Shown: positions 17,100 through 26,943, counted from the first letter of the stretch. The stretch: DNA of 41,634 nucleotides from Flavobacteriaceae bacterium (GCA_024635765.1 JAGXIE010000189.1:1-41634), one strand, 5' to 3'. Numbers and translations: made by a program. The notes: generated by a model from the sequence alone, not told the origin.

Positions 17100-18209
17100 A
17101 TGATGAAAAAAATAAATATTATCCTTAGCTTTCTAGTATTACTCGCTGCTGTAATAAGTTGCAGTGTTCCTGATGGAATCAGTCAAGACGTAACATTTGA
17201 CAAGACAGTTGCTCCTGATGATGTGGCCGCTCTTTTTGATATCACCAATGACAATTCTGGAAAAGTTACCATCACGCCTAGTGCATCAGGTGCAGGTACA
17301 TATTCCGTTTATTTTGGAGATAGCACAACCAATCCTGCATTAGTGCAATTTGGAGCTAATGTTAATCACCAATATGAAGAAGGAAATTATAATGTTAAAA
17401 TTGTTGCAAATGGACTTAATGGAGTAAATACAGAGGAAACCTTTCCTTTAACAGTAATTTTTAGAGCTCCTGAAAATTTAGTAGTTACTTTTACAAAAAA
17501 TGGGCATAGATTAAATGTAAAAGCTAGTGCTCTTTATGCGGCTTCTTTTTTAGTATATTTTGGAGATTCTGGCGCAGGTGAAGTTGGTACTCCTTTAGAA
17601 AGCAATGGCGAAGTTTCTCACAATTATCCTGCTGCGGGAATCTATAGTGTTAAGGTAATTGCATTAAGTGGAGGAGTTGCACAGACCGAAAAAATATCAG
17701 CTGTTACTATTACTGATCCCTTTGAATTGCCAATTACTTTTGACAATCCTAATGTTGTTTATTCTTTTGTAACTTCTGGCTTGACCTTCCAAAAAGTAGT
17801 TAATCCTAATGTGTCCGGTATTAATATCAGTGCTACAGTAGGTAAATTTTTCAAAGTTGTAGGGTCACCAGCAAATTCTGCCAGCACTAGCTTATTAGAT
17901 AATCCTATTGATTTTTCTACTGGAAATAAAGTGAGGGTTTGGGTCTATAATACTACCGCTTCAAATGTTGGCAAGAAATTAAATGTAGAATTGCAATCGG
18001 CTGTTGGAGGTACACCTGCTAATGGTGTTGCCATTTTAAAAGTACCATTAACTACAACAGGAACTTGGGAAGAATTGGTATTTGATTTTAGTACTATTTC
18101 TGGAATTCCTGCCACTACAAAATTCAATCAGCTTGTTTTTAGATTTAATGATGGCACAACTGGAAGAAATGAAACTTTCTATATAGATAATATTAGATTG
18201 ACTAATTAG
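17100..18209 (+). CDS. PKD-domain surface lipoprotein, probable glycan-binding protein
   Basis: A 369-residue lipoprotein with lipidated Cys at residue 21 (AAVISC). Two PKD-like Ig folds follow: one at about 35-122 (YSVYFGDSTTNP, HQYEEGNYNVKIVA) and one at about 125-208 (FLVYFGDSG, HNYPAAGIYSVKVIA). A C-terminal beta-sandwich of the carbohydrate-binding or galactose-binding-like type (about 213-369) has RVWVYNTTA, WEELVFDFS and FYIDNIRLTN. It occupies the SusE position directly after susD (17-bp gap). Such proteins capture polysaccharide at the cell surface. No catalytic motif is seen. Start chosen at MMKKINI because it gives a complete signal peptide; the second Met is equally possible. Confidence 0.82.
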   Translation: MMKKINIILSFLVLLAAVISCSVPDGISQDVTFDKTVAPDDVAALFDITNDNSGKVTITPSASGAGTYSVYFGDSTTNPALVQFGANVNHQYEEGNYNVKIVANGLNGVNTEETFPLTVIFRAPENLVVTFTKNGHRLNVKASALYAASFLVYFGDSGAGEVGTPLESNGEVSHNYPAAGIYSVKVIALSGGVAQTEKISAVTITDPFELPITFDNPNVVYSFVTSGLTFQKVVNPNVSGINISATVGKFFKVVGSPANSASTSLLDNPIDFSTGNKVRVWVYNTTASNVGKKLNVELQSAVGGTPANGVAILKVPLTTTGTWEELVFDFSTISGIPATTKFNQLVFRFNDGTTGRNETFYIDNIRLTN

Positions 18210-18253
18210 TTAATATATAATAGAAGGCAATAATTTAATAAATAATATAAAAC

Positions 18254-19120
18254 ATGAAAAAAATAAAAATGATATTAAACTTAGTGTTTGCATTTGTAGC
18301 AACATTGAGTTTGTTGACTGCATGTCAACCTGATGATGTGGGCAATGGCAACGGTATATTAGGCCCTGTTTTAAACGCATCTTTTACTGTAACACCAGTT
18401 GCTGGGGCTGTTAATACTTATTTAGTAAAGTCTGATTATAACAACTATATTACTTCAAAATGGAATACAGGGGTTAATGGTTCAAAACCATTTATTGGCA
18501 AATCTGAAGAAACTCTTTATTACGGAGATGCAGGTACTTACAAAGTTACTCATACAGCAATAGGTATTGGAGGTCAGTCCTATAGTTTCTCAAAAGATAT
18601 TGTGGTAGCTGCTTCTGACCCTGCTGCTGAAGTTGTAAAGGGTGGAGCTTTAATTGATGCCACTGATTGGGCGCAATGGACTTTTTTAAATATTAGCGGA
18701 GGTGCAAATAGTTGGAATTTTACTACAGGAAGTGTAACCTATACTTATGCAGGAGAACATCAAGGTATTTATCAGGCAATAGATGTGGAGGCAGGACAGA
18801 AATATAAAGTTGAGATGACGGTATCATCTACTACAGGACTAACCGATACTTGGTTTGAAGTGTATGTTATGTCTCAAGTACCTGTACAAGGCAGTGATTA
18901 TGGTAATTATGGTAGAGATGGAGCAGCTGGTATCAATACTTGGGTTGGGTGTGGTAAAGACCCTTTCGACGATTTACTTAGTGAAGTAGGTTGCGGAAGC
19001 AAATATAAAGGTATTGTTTTATTTCCTACAACTGGTATAGTTTATATGGTAATAAGATCTGGAGGTGGAATTGCAGGAACTTCAATCACTCTTAAAAACA
19101 TCTCGATGAGAAAATCTTAA
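18254..19120 (+). CDS. PKD/CBM-like surface lipoprotein, probable glycan-binding protein
   Basis: A 288-residue lipoprotein with lipidated Cys at residue 24 (LLTAC). A PKD-like domain (about 38-120, ending YGDAGTYKVTHTAIG) is followed by a C-terminal beta-sandwich resembling CBM4/9 or similar (about 130-288; DWAQWTFLNISGGANSW, YQAIDVEAGQKYKVEMTV). Aromatic residues are abundant in the sandwich, as expected of a glycan-binding face. Two Cys (WVGCGKDP and EVGCGSKY) could form a disulfide. It is the last gene of the susCD run, 44 bp after the larger PKD protein, and 203 bp before the first GH30 gene. The exact CBM family is not determined. Confidence 0.78.
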   Translation: MKKIKMILNLVFAFVATLSLLTACQPDDVGNGNGILGPVLNASFTVTPVAGAVNTYLVKSDYNNYITSKWNTGVNGSKPFIGKSEETLYYGDAGTYKVTHTAIGIGGQSYSFSKDIVVAASDPAAEVVKGGALIDATDWAQWTFLNISGGANSWNFTTGSVTYTYAGEHQGIYQAIDVEAGQKYKVEMTVSSTTGLTDTWFEVYVMSQVPVQGSDYGNYGRDGAAGINTWVGCGKDPFDDLLSEVGCGSKYKGIVLFPTTGIVYMVIRSGGGIAGTSITLKNISMRKS

Positions 19121-19323
19121 AGTACAAGGCTATTTTTATAATTGAATTATAAGAATATTTAGGGCAAATGAATAAATTATAAAAGTGTTGTTTCAATTTT
19201 TTTGGTAATACGAGTAGCGTAGCTTTTAATCAAAATTTATTTTTTGATTTTTATTTGAGCAATGGGATGAAGTTATGTTAGCACTATAAATAAATTTCAT
19301 TTGTTACACTTTCGAATTAGATT

Positions 19324-21120
19324 ATGTTAAAGTATTCCAAAACAAAAAATAAAATAATATTGAAAAAATCTATGAAAATTATATTTTTAACAACCCTTTT
19401 GGTTCTACTTTCGAAATGTTCTACCTCAAACCAAGAAACAATTCCACCTACAACAAGTAATCCAATTGTAAGTATTTCTAGCATTCCAGTTACTGAGGGT
19501 TATGATGTGATATTCACCATATCTTTGAGTCATCAAAGTACAGTAGCAACAACAGTTAGTGTAGTTACAACAGATGGTTCAGCAGATTTAACAGACTATT
19601 CACCAATATCTACTACAATAACGATTGCAGCTGGACAAACATCTGCCACTGTTAATGTAATAACTATTAGTGATTCGTTGGCAGAAAGTACAGAAACATT
19701 TTCTTTAACTGGAACGGTAACATCAAACAACACTTTAAATACAACTCCAATAATTGCAACAGGGACGATATTAGATAATGGAATTGTTGCAAGCGAAGTA
19801 GATTTTTGGTTAACAAAAGGAGATCAATCCATTAAACTTTTAAAACAAACCAATATTTTGGCGTTTAATACAACTCCTAATGTGTATCAAAATATTGAAG
19901 TAAATGACACGCAAACTTACCAAACTATTGATGGTTTCGGGTTTTCATTAACCGGGGGAAGTGCACAAGTTATCAATCAATTAAGTGTGGCCAAAAAACA
20001 GGAATTATTACAGGAATTATTTGGCTCGAACTCCAATTCTATCTCAATAAGTTATTTAAGGATTAGTATGGGAGCTTCAGACTTAGATAGCACAACATTT
20101 TCTTATGACGATATGCCTGTAGGGCAAACAGATGAGACTTTGAATAATTTTAGCCTGACTCCTGATATGGGGAATTTGATCCCAATTCTAAAAGAAATTT
20201 TGGCAATTAATCCTAATATAAAAATTATGGCAACACCTTGGTCTGCGCCAGTATGGATGAAGGATATTAATAATACTATTGGAGGAAGATTACAACCAAA
20301 ATATTATGGTGTTTATGCCAACTATTTTGTGAAATATATTCAAGCAATGAAGCAACAAGGCATAACTATTAATGCAATAACACCTCAAAATGAGCCTTTA
20401 TATGGTGGCAATAATCCAAGTATGTTGATGGAGGCCAATCTGCAAGCCGAATTTATAAAAAACAATTTAGGCCCTGAGTTTCAAAATGCAGGCATAAATA
20501 CCAAAATTGTAGTTTATGACCATAATTGTGATAGACCAGATTATCCAATCGCTATTTTAAACGATGCTGCCGCAAATTCCTTTGTAGACGGTTCAGCATT
20601 CCATTTATACGGAGGCGACATTAGTGCTTTATCAACGGTTCATAATGCTTTTCCAAATAAAAACGTCTATTTTACGGAACAATGGACTTCATCTACGGGT
20701 AGCTTTAATGGAGATCTCAAGTGGCATTTAAAAAATGTCATTATTGGTTCGATGCGTAACTGGAGCAAAGTTGCTTTAGAGTGGAATCTGGCAAACAATG
20801 CTTCATTTGGACCACATACTATTGGGGGCTGTACCCAATGCAAAGGAGCAATAACTATAAATAGTAGTGATAGTTTTGAAAGAAATGTTGGCTATTATAT
20901 CATTGGGCATGCATCAAAATTTGTACCGGCCGGTTCAATAAGAATTGCAAGTAATTTAACTGGAAACTTACATAATGTGGCTTTCAAAACTCCTATTGGT
21001 AAAAAAGTTTTAATTGTTGAAAATGACGGAAATTCCTCAGAAATATTTAATATAAAACACAATGGTAAATGGATAACTGTATCATTAGATGGAGGTTCTG
21101 TTGGAACTTTTATATGGTAA
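19324..21120 (+). CDS. GH30 glycosidase with N-terminal Calx-beta domain
   Basis: A retaining GH30 enzyme, 598 residues from this ATG. A second ATG at 19372 gives a cleaner lipoprotein signal (MKIIFLTTLLVLLSKC) and is probably the true start, leaving 582 residues. A Calx-beta-like module occupies about 45-150 (VTEGYDVIFTISLS, VNVITISDSLAESTETFSL). The TIM barrel plus beta domain follows from about 155. The acid/base is Glu357 in TPQNEPLYGG and the nucleophile Glu452 in VYFTEQWTSS (numbered from 19324). GH30 members of this type cut beta-1,6-glucan or beta-glucosidic bonds. Two Cys lie in GGCTQCKGA. It is likely a surface enzyme acting on beta-1,6-linked glucan with the second GH30 downstream (22 bp from this stop to the latter's corrected start). 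Confidence 0.88.
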   Translation: MLKYSKTKNKIILKKSMKIIFLTTLLVLLSKCSTSNQETIPPTTSNPIVSISSIPVTEGYDVIFTISLSHQSTVATTVSVVTTDGSADLTDYSPISTTITIAAGQTSATVNVITISDSLAESTETFSLTGTVTSNNTLNTTPIIATGTILDNGIVASEVDFWLTKGDQSIKLLKQTNILAFNTTPNVYQNIEVNDTQTYQTIDGFGFSLTGGSAQVINQLSVAKKQELLQELFGSNSNSISISYLRISMGASDLDSTTFSYDDMPVGQTDETLNNFSLTPDMGNLIPILKEILAINPNIKIMATPWSAPVWMKDINNTIGGRLQPKYYGVYANYFVKYIQAMKQQGITINAITPQNEPLYGGNNPSMLMEANLQAEFIKNNLGPEFQNAGINTKIVVYDHNCDRPDYPIAILNDAAANSFVDGSAFHLYGGDISALSTVHNAFPNKNVYFTEQWTSSTGSFNGDLKWHLKNVIIGSMRNWSKVALEWNLANNASFGPHTIGGCTQCKGAITINSSDSFERNVGYYIIGHASKFVPAGSIRIASNLTGNLHNVAFKTPIGKKVLIVENDGNSSEIFNIKHNGKWITVSLDGGSVGTFIW

Positions 21121-21142
21121 TCAAGTACAAAATCATATTAAC

Positions 21143-22627
21143 ATGAAAAATATAATATTTTTATTACTTTTAATAATAGCATTTTTTGGATGTGAACAGA
21201 AAAAAAAAATTGTTGAAATAGTTAAAACAACAGAGGAATCTTTTAACCTAAAAAACAAAAAAACAAGTGTTTACACAACGGCCCATAATTCTGATTTAAA
21301 ATTGTCTTTAAGCAGCAACCCTGTTGAGTTTAAAGATTTTAAACAGCCTTTGGAAACAGAATCGGCTATTAATGTAGACCCAAGTAAACAATTTCAGACC
21401 TTCATGGGTATTGGAGCCGCATTAACCGATGCATCTGCAGAAACATTTTATAAGCTTCCACAGAACAAACAAGATCAATTTATGGAAGCTTATTTTAGTG
21501 CTGAAAATGGTATTGGGTATACTTTGGCAAGAACACATATCCATAGCTGTGATTTTTCAAGTGAAAGTTACACTTATGTTGAAGAAGGAGATGCAGAGTT
21601 AAAGACGTTTAATATAGACCACGACAAAACCTATAGAATTCCGTTTACCAAAAGAGCCATTGAAGCAGCGGGTGGAACATTAACAATATATGCAAGTCCT
21701 TGGAGTCCACCGGCATTTATGAAAACCAATGGTGATATGCTTCATGGGGGTAAACTGTCTCCAGATTTTTACCAACCTTGGGCTAATTATTATGCTAAAT
21801 TCATAAAAGCATACGAAAAAGAAGGCATTCCTATTTGGGGGTTAACAGTTCAAAATGAGCCAATGGCTGTGCAACGATGGGAATCTTGTATTTATACCGC
21901 TGAAGATGAGCGTGATTTTTTAAAAAACTATTTAGGTCCAACTTTAGAAAAAGAAGGTTTGGGAGATAAAAACATTATAGTCTGGGATCACAACAGAGAT
22001 TTATTATTCCAAAGGGCCAATGTAATTTTAAATGATCCTGAGGCTTCTAAATATGTATGGGGAACAGGGTTTCACTGGTATGAAGATTGGAAAGACGGTA
22101 CCCCAATGTTTGATGCGGTAAAAAAAGTACAAGAAGCTTATCCCGACAAAAATTTAATCTTTACAGAAGGCTGTAATGAGAAATATGATCTTGTTAGAAT
22201 TAAAAATGAAGATCCTAAATTGGCCGAACGTTACGGAAAATCTATGATCAATGATTTTAATAATGGCGTAGTTGCTTGGACAGATTGGAATATTCTCTTA
22301 GATGAAACTGGTGGGCCTAACCATGTAGGCAATTTATGTTTTTCTCCAGTTCATGGTAATACGCAAAGTGGTGAGTTAACCTTTACCAATTCATATTATT
22401 ATATTGGTCATTTTTCAAAATTCATTCGACCGGGAGCTAAAAGAATAAGCAGTGCATCCAGTACAAACAATTTATTAACTACCGCTTTTGAGAATCAAGA
22501 TAAAAGTATTGTTATTGTTATAATGAATACAAGTGATATGGAGATTAGCTACAGTTTAACCTTGCAACTAAAAACGGCTAATTTAATCACTTCACCTCAC
22601 ACCATACAGACCATACTATTAAATTGA
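21143..22627 (+). CDS. GH30 glycosidase, lipoprotein
   Basis: A 494-residue GH30 enzyme. The frame is open from 21089, inside the preceding gene, but the ATG at 21143 is chosen: it directly gives the lipoprotein signal MKNIIFLLLLIIAFFGC (Cys17) and removes the overlap. The catalytic fold shows FMGIGAALTDASAETFYKLP, YTLARTHIHSCDFSSESY, YASPWSPPAFMKTNG, the acid/base Glu239 in LTVQNEPMAVQRWESC and the nucleophile Glu342 in LIFTEGCNEKYD. These resemble the glucosylceramidase-like GH30 group that includes endo-beta-1,6-glucanases. It differs clearly from the upstream GH30 and lacks the Calx-beta module. The pair probably divides labour, for example endo versus exo, which sequence alone does not show. 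Confidence 0.9.
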   Translation: MKNIIFLLLLIIAFFGCEQKKKIVEIVKTTEESFNLKNKKTSVYTTAHNSDLKLSLSSNPVEFKDFKQPLETESAINVDPSKQFQTFMGIGAALTDASAETFYKLPQNKQDQFMEAYFSAENGIGYTLARTHIHSCDFSSESYTYVEEGDAELKTFNIDHDKTYRIPFTKRAIEAAGGTLTIYASPWSPPAFMKTNGDMLHGGKLSPDFYQPWANYYAKFIKAYEKEGIPIWGLTVQNEPMAVQRWESCIYTAEDERDFLKNYLGPTLEKEGLGDKNIIVWDHNRDLLFQRANVILNDPEASKYVWGTGFHWYEDWKDGTPMFDAVKKVQEAYPDKNLIFTEGCNEKYDLVRIKNEDPKLAERYGKSMINDFNNGVVAWTDWNILLDETGGPNHVGNLCFSPVHGNTQSGELTFTNSYYYIGHFSKFIRPGAKRISSASSTNNLLTTAFENQDKSIVIVIMNTSDMEISYSLTLQLKTANLITSPHTIQTILLN

Positions 22628-22672
22628 GGGTGATTGATTAAATTTTTCCATTTTATTATAATTAAAAACTGA

Positions 22673-22681
22673 TATTTGATT
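22673..22681. repeat. Target-site duplication, left copy
   Basis: TATTTGATT stands directly before the left IS terminus and is repeated exactly at 23673-23681 after the right terminus. The family's usual 8-bp duplication would be TATTTGAT; the ninth T is shared or part of the element end. Confidence 0.75.
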
Positions 22682-23672
22682 TTGTATATCCGTAAACACT
22701 AATAATCGTATTTTTTTAATATTTTAGACAAAAAATAAAGGTATGAATATTTTTAGTTTTACGGCGGAATTCAGCAGTGAAGAAGCATGCCGTACGCATT
22801 TTAAGGAAGAACGTGACAAAATAGGCGTTTGCTGCAGGAACTGTTCACATACGGAGCATTATTGGATAAAGAGCCAATGGAGTTACGAATGTAAAAAATG
22901 TAGGAGCAGGACCTCTCTGCGCAGCGGAACGATCATGCAGAGCTCCAACCTGTCCTTTCTGACCTGGTACAAGACCATGTTCCTGTTGACAGCGACCAAG
23001 AAGGGCTTTTCTTCCAAAGAGATACAGTGCCAACTGGGACTGAAACGTTATGAGCCGGTCTGGGCAATGGTACATAAACTGCGCAAGGCAATGGGAAAGA
23101 GAGATGACAGATATACCTTGGAGGGAATGATAGAGATGGACGAAGGCTATTTTACAATAGAAGCATCTGAAAATGACCATAAAACGCAAAAATCAGGTCG
23201 GGGAAGTAAAACAAAATCCAATGTGATGGTAATGGCGGAAAGCACGATCCTTGAAGATCTGGGCACGGGAAAGGTTGAGCGCCAATGCCGTTACTTCAAG
23301 GCCAAAGTGTTGGAAGACCATAAAGCGGGCGGTACAGATGAAACCCTTGAGAGCGCAATTGCCCAAGAACAGACGATTGTATTTACAGACCAGAGCACCT
23401 CCTATGTCAACATTGCCGATTACGTTGAAATACACATCAGCGAGAAATCGAACGAGAGAACAACAAAAGAAACACTGAAATAGGTGCACATAGCAATAAG
23501 CAATGCCAAAAGGAATTTTGTGGGCAATTATCACAAGATCAAGAGGAAATACTTACAATTGTATCTAAACGAATTTGTTTACAAACTAAATCGTAGGTAT
23601 TTTGGAGAGAAAATCTTCGATAGGCTAGTTATTGCCAATATTACAGGGTTATGAGTAAAAACGGATATACAG
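22681..23672 (+). mobile_element. IS1595-family insertion sequence
   Basis: An element of about 992 bp carrying one transposase frame. The left end (from 22681/22682) reads TTGTATATCCGT and the right end, read inward from 23672, reads CTGTATATCCGT. The imperfect terminal repeats agree at about 18 of 24 positions. An identical TATTTGAT(T) flanks both sides. The element is visibly richer in G and C than the surrounding loci. It sits between the second GH30 gene and the second regulator, about 50 bp after the GH30 stop, so it splits what was probably a roughly 535-bp gap. The transposase has an internal stop, so this copy is probably not autonomous. Confidence 0.88.
22743..23654 (+). pseudogene. 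IS1595-family transposase with in-frame amber codon
   Basis: The frame runs 303 codons from ATG 22743 to TGA 23652-23654 but is broken by TAG at 23481-23483 (codon 247). The N-terminus holds a zinc ribbon (CCRNCSHTEHYW, CKKCRSRTSLRSG). The DDE domain has EMDEGYF and VFTDQSTSY. After the stop, 56 codons continue in the same frame with VHIAISNAKRNFVGNYH, the conserved C-terminal block. In related proteins that block is usually preceded by Trp, so a TGG to TAG change is likely. Without the block the 246-residue product should be inactive unless the stop is read through. No frameshift is needed to join the two parts. Confidence 0.88.
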
Positions 23673-23681
23673 TATTTGATT
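23673..23681. repeat. Target-site duplication, right copy
   Basis: TATTTGATT directly after the right IS terminus, identical to 22673-22681. Confidence 0.75.
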
Positions 23682-24156
23682 TATAGTTATTTAAAAAGAT
23701 TTAATGTAGTCCCACTTGAACCTATATTTAATACACAAAGATATAGTGTTGTGGAGTAATACGGAGTTTTTAGAATATTGCAATTCTTTTAAAATAGCTA
23801 TATGGATTAGTATAGGTGTATAGAGGTTTGCGCATCAATTGAAAAATGGCAAGAGATTATATATTTCATTTTTTGGTTAATGTTTTATAATCACTTTTAA
23901 ATCATGCATCGAAGATTTAAAAAAACTATTTCTTAACGTTACCTATTAAGCGGCCCACATTTACTTGGCGTTACACAATGGATGTCTTATTTCTAAGCTT
24001 ATTTTAAATAATAAGGACAACATAGATCAAAATGACCTAATAGATTAAAAGATAGATAAATTGACTATATAATGAATACATAATTACCAAATAATTATAA
24101 AACTTCTTAAATTGCCAAAACATTGTTTAATCGATGTTATGATTTACTAAAATTTC
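23682..24156. other. Gene-free leader before the second regulator
   Basis: About 475 bp with no convincing coding frame, AT-rich, lying between the IS and the regulator at 24157. It probably holds the regulator's promoter. No clear TAnnTTTG element or hairpin terminator was recognised. Confidence 0.4.
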
Positions 24157-26943
24157 ATGAGGCGAATTATTTATAAAATATTGAACTTTATTTTTATATT
24201 ATTTGTAATATATAATTTACAAGGTCAAGAGCTTCCACCAATTAATCATCATACTTCCTATGATTATCAAGGAGATAGTCAAAATTGGATGATTTCACAA
24301 GCATCAAATAAGTTTATATATGTGGCTAATAATGACGGCCTTCTAGAATATAATGGAACGGAATGGACTCTCTATTCATCACCTAATAATACAATAATAA
24401 GAGCGGTTAAGGTTATAAATGACACCATTTATACGGGTTGTTATATGGAATTTGGATATTGGACTAAAAACCAATTCAATAAATTACAATACCAATCTTT
24501 GGTTCCTGAACTTAAAGAAAAAATGGTGAATGACGAACATATTTGGAGCATCAAATCATATGAAGAATGGATTCTTTTTCAGTCTCAAAACAGAATTTAT
24601 TTCTATAATAGATTAGAAAAAAAATTTAAAATTATTTCTTCTGATAATGTTATCGTGAATGTGTTTAAAATAAATAATACTATTTATTACCATATATTGA
24701 ATGAGGGCATCTACAAATTGGATAGAGGTGTGGCAAAGTTGATAACAGATGAAAACGTTTTTAAAAAAGATCGGGTAATAAATCTTTTTGCGATAGATAA
24801 TGGACTACTTGTTCAAACTAGAAAAAATGGTTTTTATACATTAATTGATACACAAGTACATCCTTGGTCAACTCCTGATTTAATAGCCAAAAGGAACGTA
24901 AATATTTTTAATAGTATTAAACTAAAAGATAATAGTTTCATATTAGGCACTATTTCAAAAGGCGTCATTCATTTAAGTCAGCAAGGGAAAATTATATATC
25001 AAATAGATCAAAACAATGGTTTAAGTAATAATACGGCATTATCGTTGTTTGAAGATGAAGACAAAAATGTTTGGATTGGATTGGATAATGGGATAGACTG
25101 TATCAACATTAAATCTCCTGTTCGAGTATTTAATGATGATAAAGGTTTACTGGGGACTGTTTATTCTTCTGCTGTTTTAAATGGGTTGCTTTATCTTGGA
25201 ACCAATCAGGGCCTGTTTTACAAAAACACCAACGTTGATGAACCGTTCAAACTTATTAGTGGAACATCGGGGCAGGTTTGGAATTTGTTTGTATACAATA
25301 ATGAATTGTTCTGTGGACACCATTTAGGAACATATATTATTGATGGGGATCAAGCCACATTAACTGTGAACCAACCAGGAACTTGGGGATTTAAACTAAT
25401 TCCGGGAAAAGATAATATGCTATTACAGGGGAACTATGATGGCTTAAATATTATAACTAAGGAGAATGGGGTTTGGAGACTTAAAAATAAGATTGATGGT
25501 TTTGATTTTTCTGCTCGATATTTTGAACTATTCCCTAATAATGACATCTTTATCAGTCATGGATATAAAGGAATTTTTAAGTTAAAAGTAAGCAGCGATT
25601 TCACTGAAGTCCTAGATTTTCATTTAGATTCTACAAGAATAGGGAAAAACTCAAGTATTACTAAATATAATGACCAACTACTTTATGCATATGAGAAAGG
25701 GGTCTTTAAATATGATTTCTCAAAGAATATTTTTGTAAAAGACACTTTATTAAGTTCTATAGTTACCAAAGGGTCATATCTAACAGGAAAACTTGTTGCC
25801 GATGATACAGGGAAGTTATGGGCATTTTCGACTGATAATATAAGCTATGTTACAGTCAATGATTTAAATAATGAATTTAAAGTTGATAGAATTTCAATTC
25901 CAGTCGAATTGAGAAAAGGGAAAATAGGATATGAAAATATATATTACCTTGGAGATAGTAAGTATTTGTTGGGGACTTCAAACGGATATATCACTTTGGA
26001 CCTCACTCAAATCAACGAACATAAAAAGTATAAGATTGAACTTAATAGCATTGCATTAAAAACTCATGAATCGGCAGATTTTACCAATATTAACTTAAGT
26101 ATTCCTGGAGAATTCAAGCAGAGCGAAAATTCAATTAGCTTTTCTTATAGTGTAGCTGAATTTGAGAAATATAAAACTGTAGAGTATCAATATAAACTGA
26201 ATGGATTTAATCAACAATGGAGTAAATGGGATAAATCAACAAATATAACTTTTAATAATCTTAAATTTGGTGATTATCATTTTGAAGTAAGAGCAAAAGT
26301 TGGAAATACCATTTCAGGTAATATAAAAAGTTATGATTTTACCATTTTAAGACCATGGTATTTTTCAAATTTAGCTATAATAGGGTATTTTCTTGCCCTC
26401 TTTGGGATTATACTAATTACACATAGAACATATAAAAAATATTACAGAAAACAATTGGTACATAAGCAACTGGAAAATGAGCAAATGATAATTAAGATTA
26501 ATAATGAAAAACTCAATCTAGAAATTGAAAATAAAAACAGAGAATTAGCGTTATCAACAATGAGCATCATTAGGAAAAATGAAGCTCTAGTAAGTATTAG
26601 AAAGGAATTGAAAAGCATAGATAAAGGTCCCAAACCTAGCACTAAAGCAGTTCTAAATTTGATAGATAAGAACTTAAAAGATACTAAAGACTGGAGATTA
26701 TTTAAAGATGCTTTCAATAGTGTTGATAAAGATTTTTTAAAAAAAATTGAAGCTCTTCATCCAATCTTGACACCAAATGATTTGCGTTTTTGTGCCTTTT
26801 TAAAATTAAATCTGTCTTCAAAAGAGATTGCACCATTATTAAATATATCTGTTAAGAGTGTTGAAACCCGACGCTATAGATTAAGAAAAAAAATAAATTT
26901 ACCTCATGAGACAAGTCTGGTCAAGTATCTTTTTGAGATTTGA
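24157..26943 (+). CDS. SusR-like membrane sensor-regulator, second copy
   Basis: A 928-residue protein with the same plan as the regulator at 7156-10059. It has a signal or anchor (about 1-23, ending LQGQ), a periplasmic propeller-like sensor to about 640 (NVWIGLDNGIDCINI, LYLGTNQGLFY), a Y_Y_Y domain (about 670-732; QQWSKWDKSTN, FGDYHFEVRA) and one membrane helix (about 736-757). A charged coiled coil follows, then a LuxR-type HTH (about 870-925; LTPNDLRFCAFLKLNLSSKE, LLNISVKSVETRRYRLRKKI). There is no kinase domain. It lies 285 bp upstream of the second susC in the same direction and should control PUL B. The IS1595 element sits about 480 bp upstream and may alter its expression. Confidence 0.88.
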   Translation: MRRIIYKILNFIFILFVIYNLQGQELPPINHHTSYDYQGDSQNWMISQASNKFIYVANNDGLLEYNGTEWTLYSSPNNTIIRAVKVINDTIYTGCYMEFGYWTKNQFNKLQYQSLVPELKEKMVNDEHIWSIKSYEEWILFQSQNRIYFYNRLEKKFKIISSDNVIVNVFKINNTIYYHILNEGIYKLDRGVAKLITDENVFKKDRVINLFAIDNGLLVQTRKNGFYTLIDTQVHPWSTPDLIAKRNVNIFNSIKLKDNSFILGTISKGVIHLSQQGKIIYQIDQNNGLSNNTALSLFEDEDKNVWIGLDNGIDCINIKSPVRVFNDDKGLLGTVYSSAVLNGLLYLGTNQGLFYKNTNVDEPFKLISGTSGQVWNLFVYNNELFCGHHLGTYIIDGDQATLTVNQPGTWGFKLIPGKDNMLLQGNYDGLNIITKENGVWRLKNKIDGFDFSARYFELFPNNDIFISHGYKGIFKLKVSSDFTEVLDFHLDSTRIGKNSSITKYNDQLLYAYEKGVFKYDFSKNIFVKDTLLSSIVTKGSYLTGKLVADDTGKLWAFSTDNISYVTVNDLNNEFKVDRISIPVELRKGKIGYENIYYLGDSKYLLGTSNGYITLDLTQINEHKKYKIELNSIALKTHESADFTNINLSIPGEFKQSENSISFSYSVAEFEKYKTVEYQYKLNGFNQQWSKWDKSTNITFNNLKFGDYHFEVRAKVGNTISGNIKSYDFTILRPWYFSNLAIIGYFLALFGIILITHRTYKKYYRKQLVHKQLENEQMIIKINNEKLNLEIENKNRELALSTMSIIRKNEALVSIRKELKSIDKGPKPSTKAVLNLIDKNLKDTKDWRLFKDAFNSVDKDFLKKIEALHPILTPNDLRFCAFLKLNLSSKEIAPLLNISVKSVETRRYRLRKKINLPHETSLVKYLFEI

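Noticed and set aside
19136-19152. Palindrome TTATAATT-G-AATTATAA after the second PKD gene as a terminator
   Set aside because: The stem is all A-T pairs with no following T run; too weak to call, so operon continuity into the GH30 genes is left open.
12289-19250. Shared word ATTTTTTGATTT before susC (12289-12300) and before the first GH30 gene (19239-19250)
   Set aside because: Twelve bases of almost pure A/T with one G are expected by chance in this composition.
21089-21142. Upstream extension of the second GH30 frame overlapping the first GH30 gene
   Set aside because: The ATG at 21143 gives a textbook lipoprotein signal; the 18 extra residues would bury it and overlap the preceding gene.
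22845-23534. Open frames opposite the IS transposase (22845-23189 and 23193-23534, minus strand)
   Set aside because: They are antisense shadows of the transposase with no recognisable protein features.
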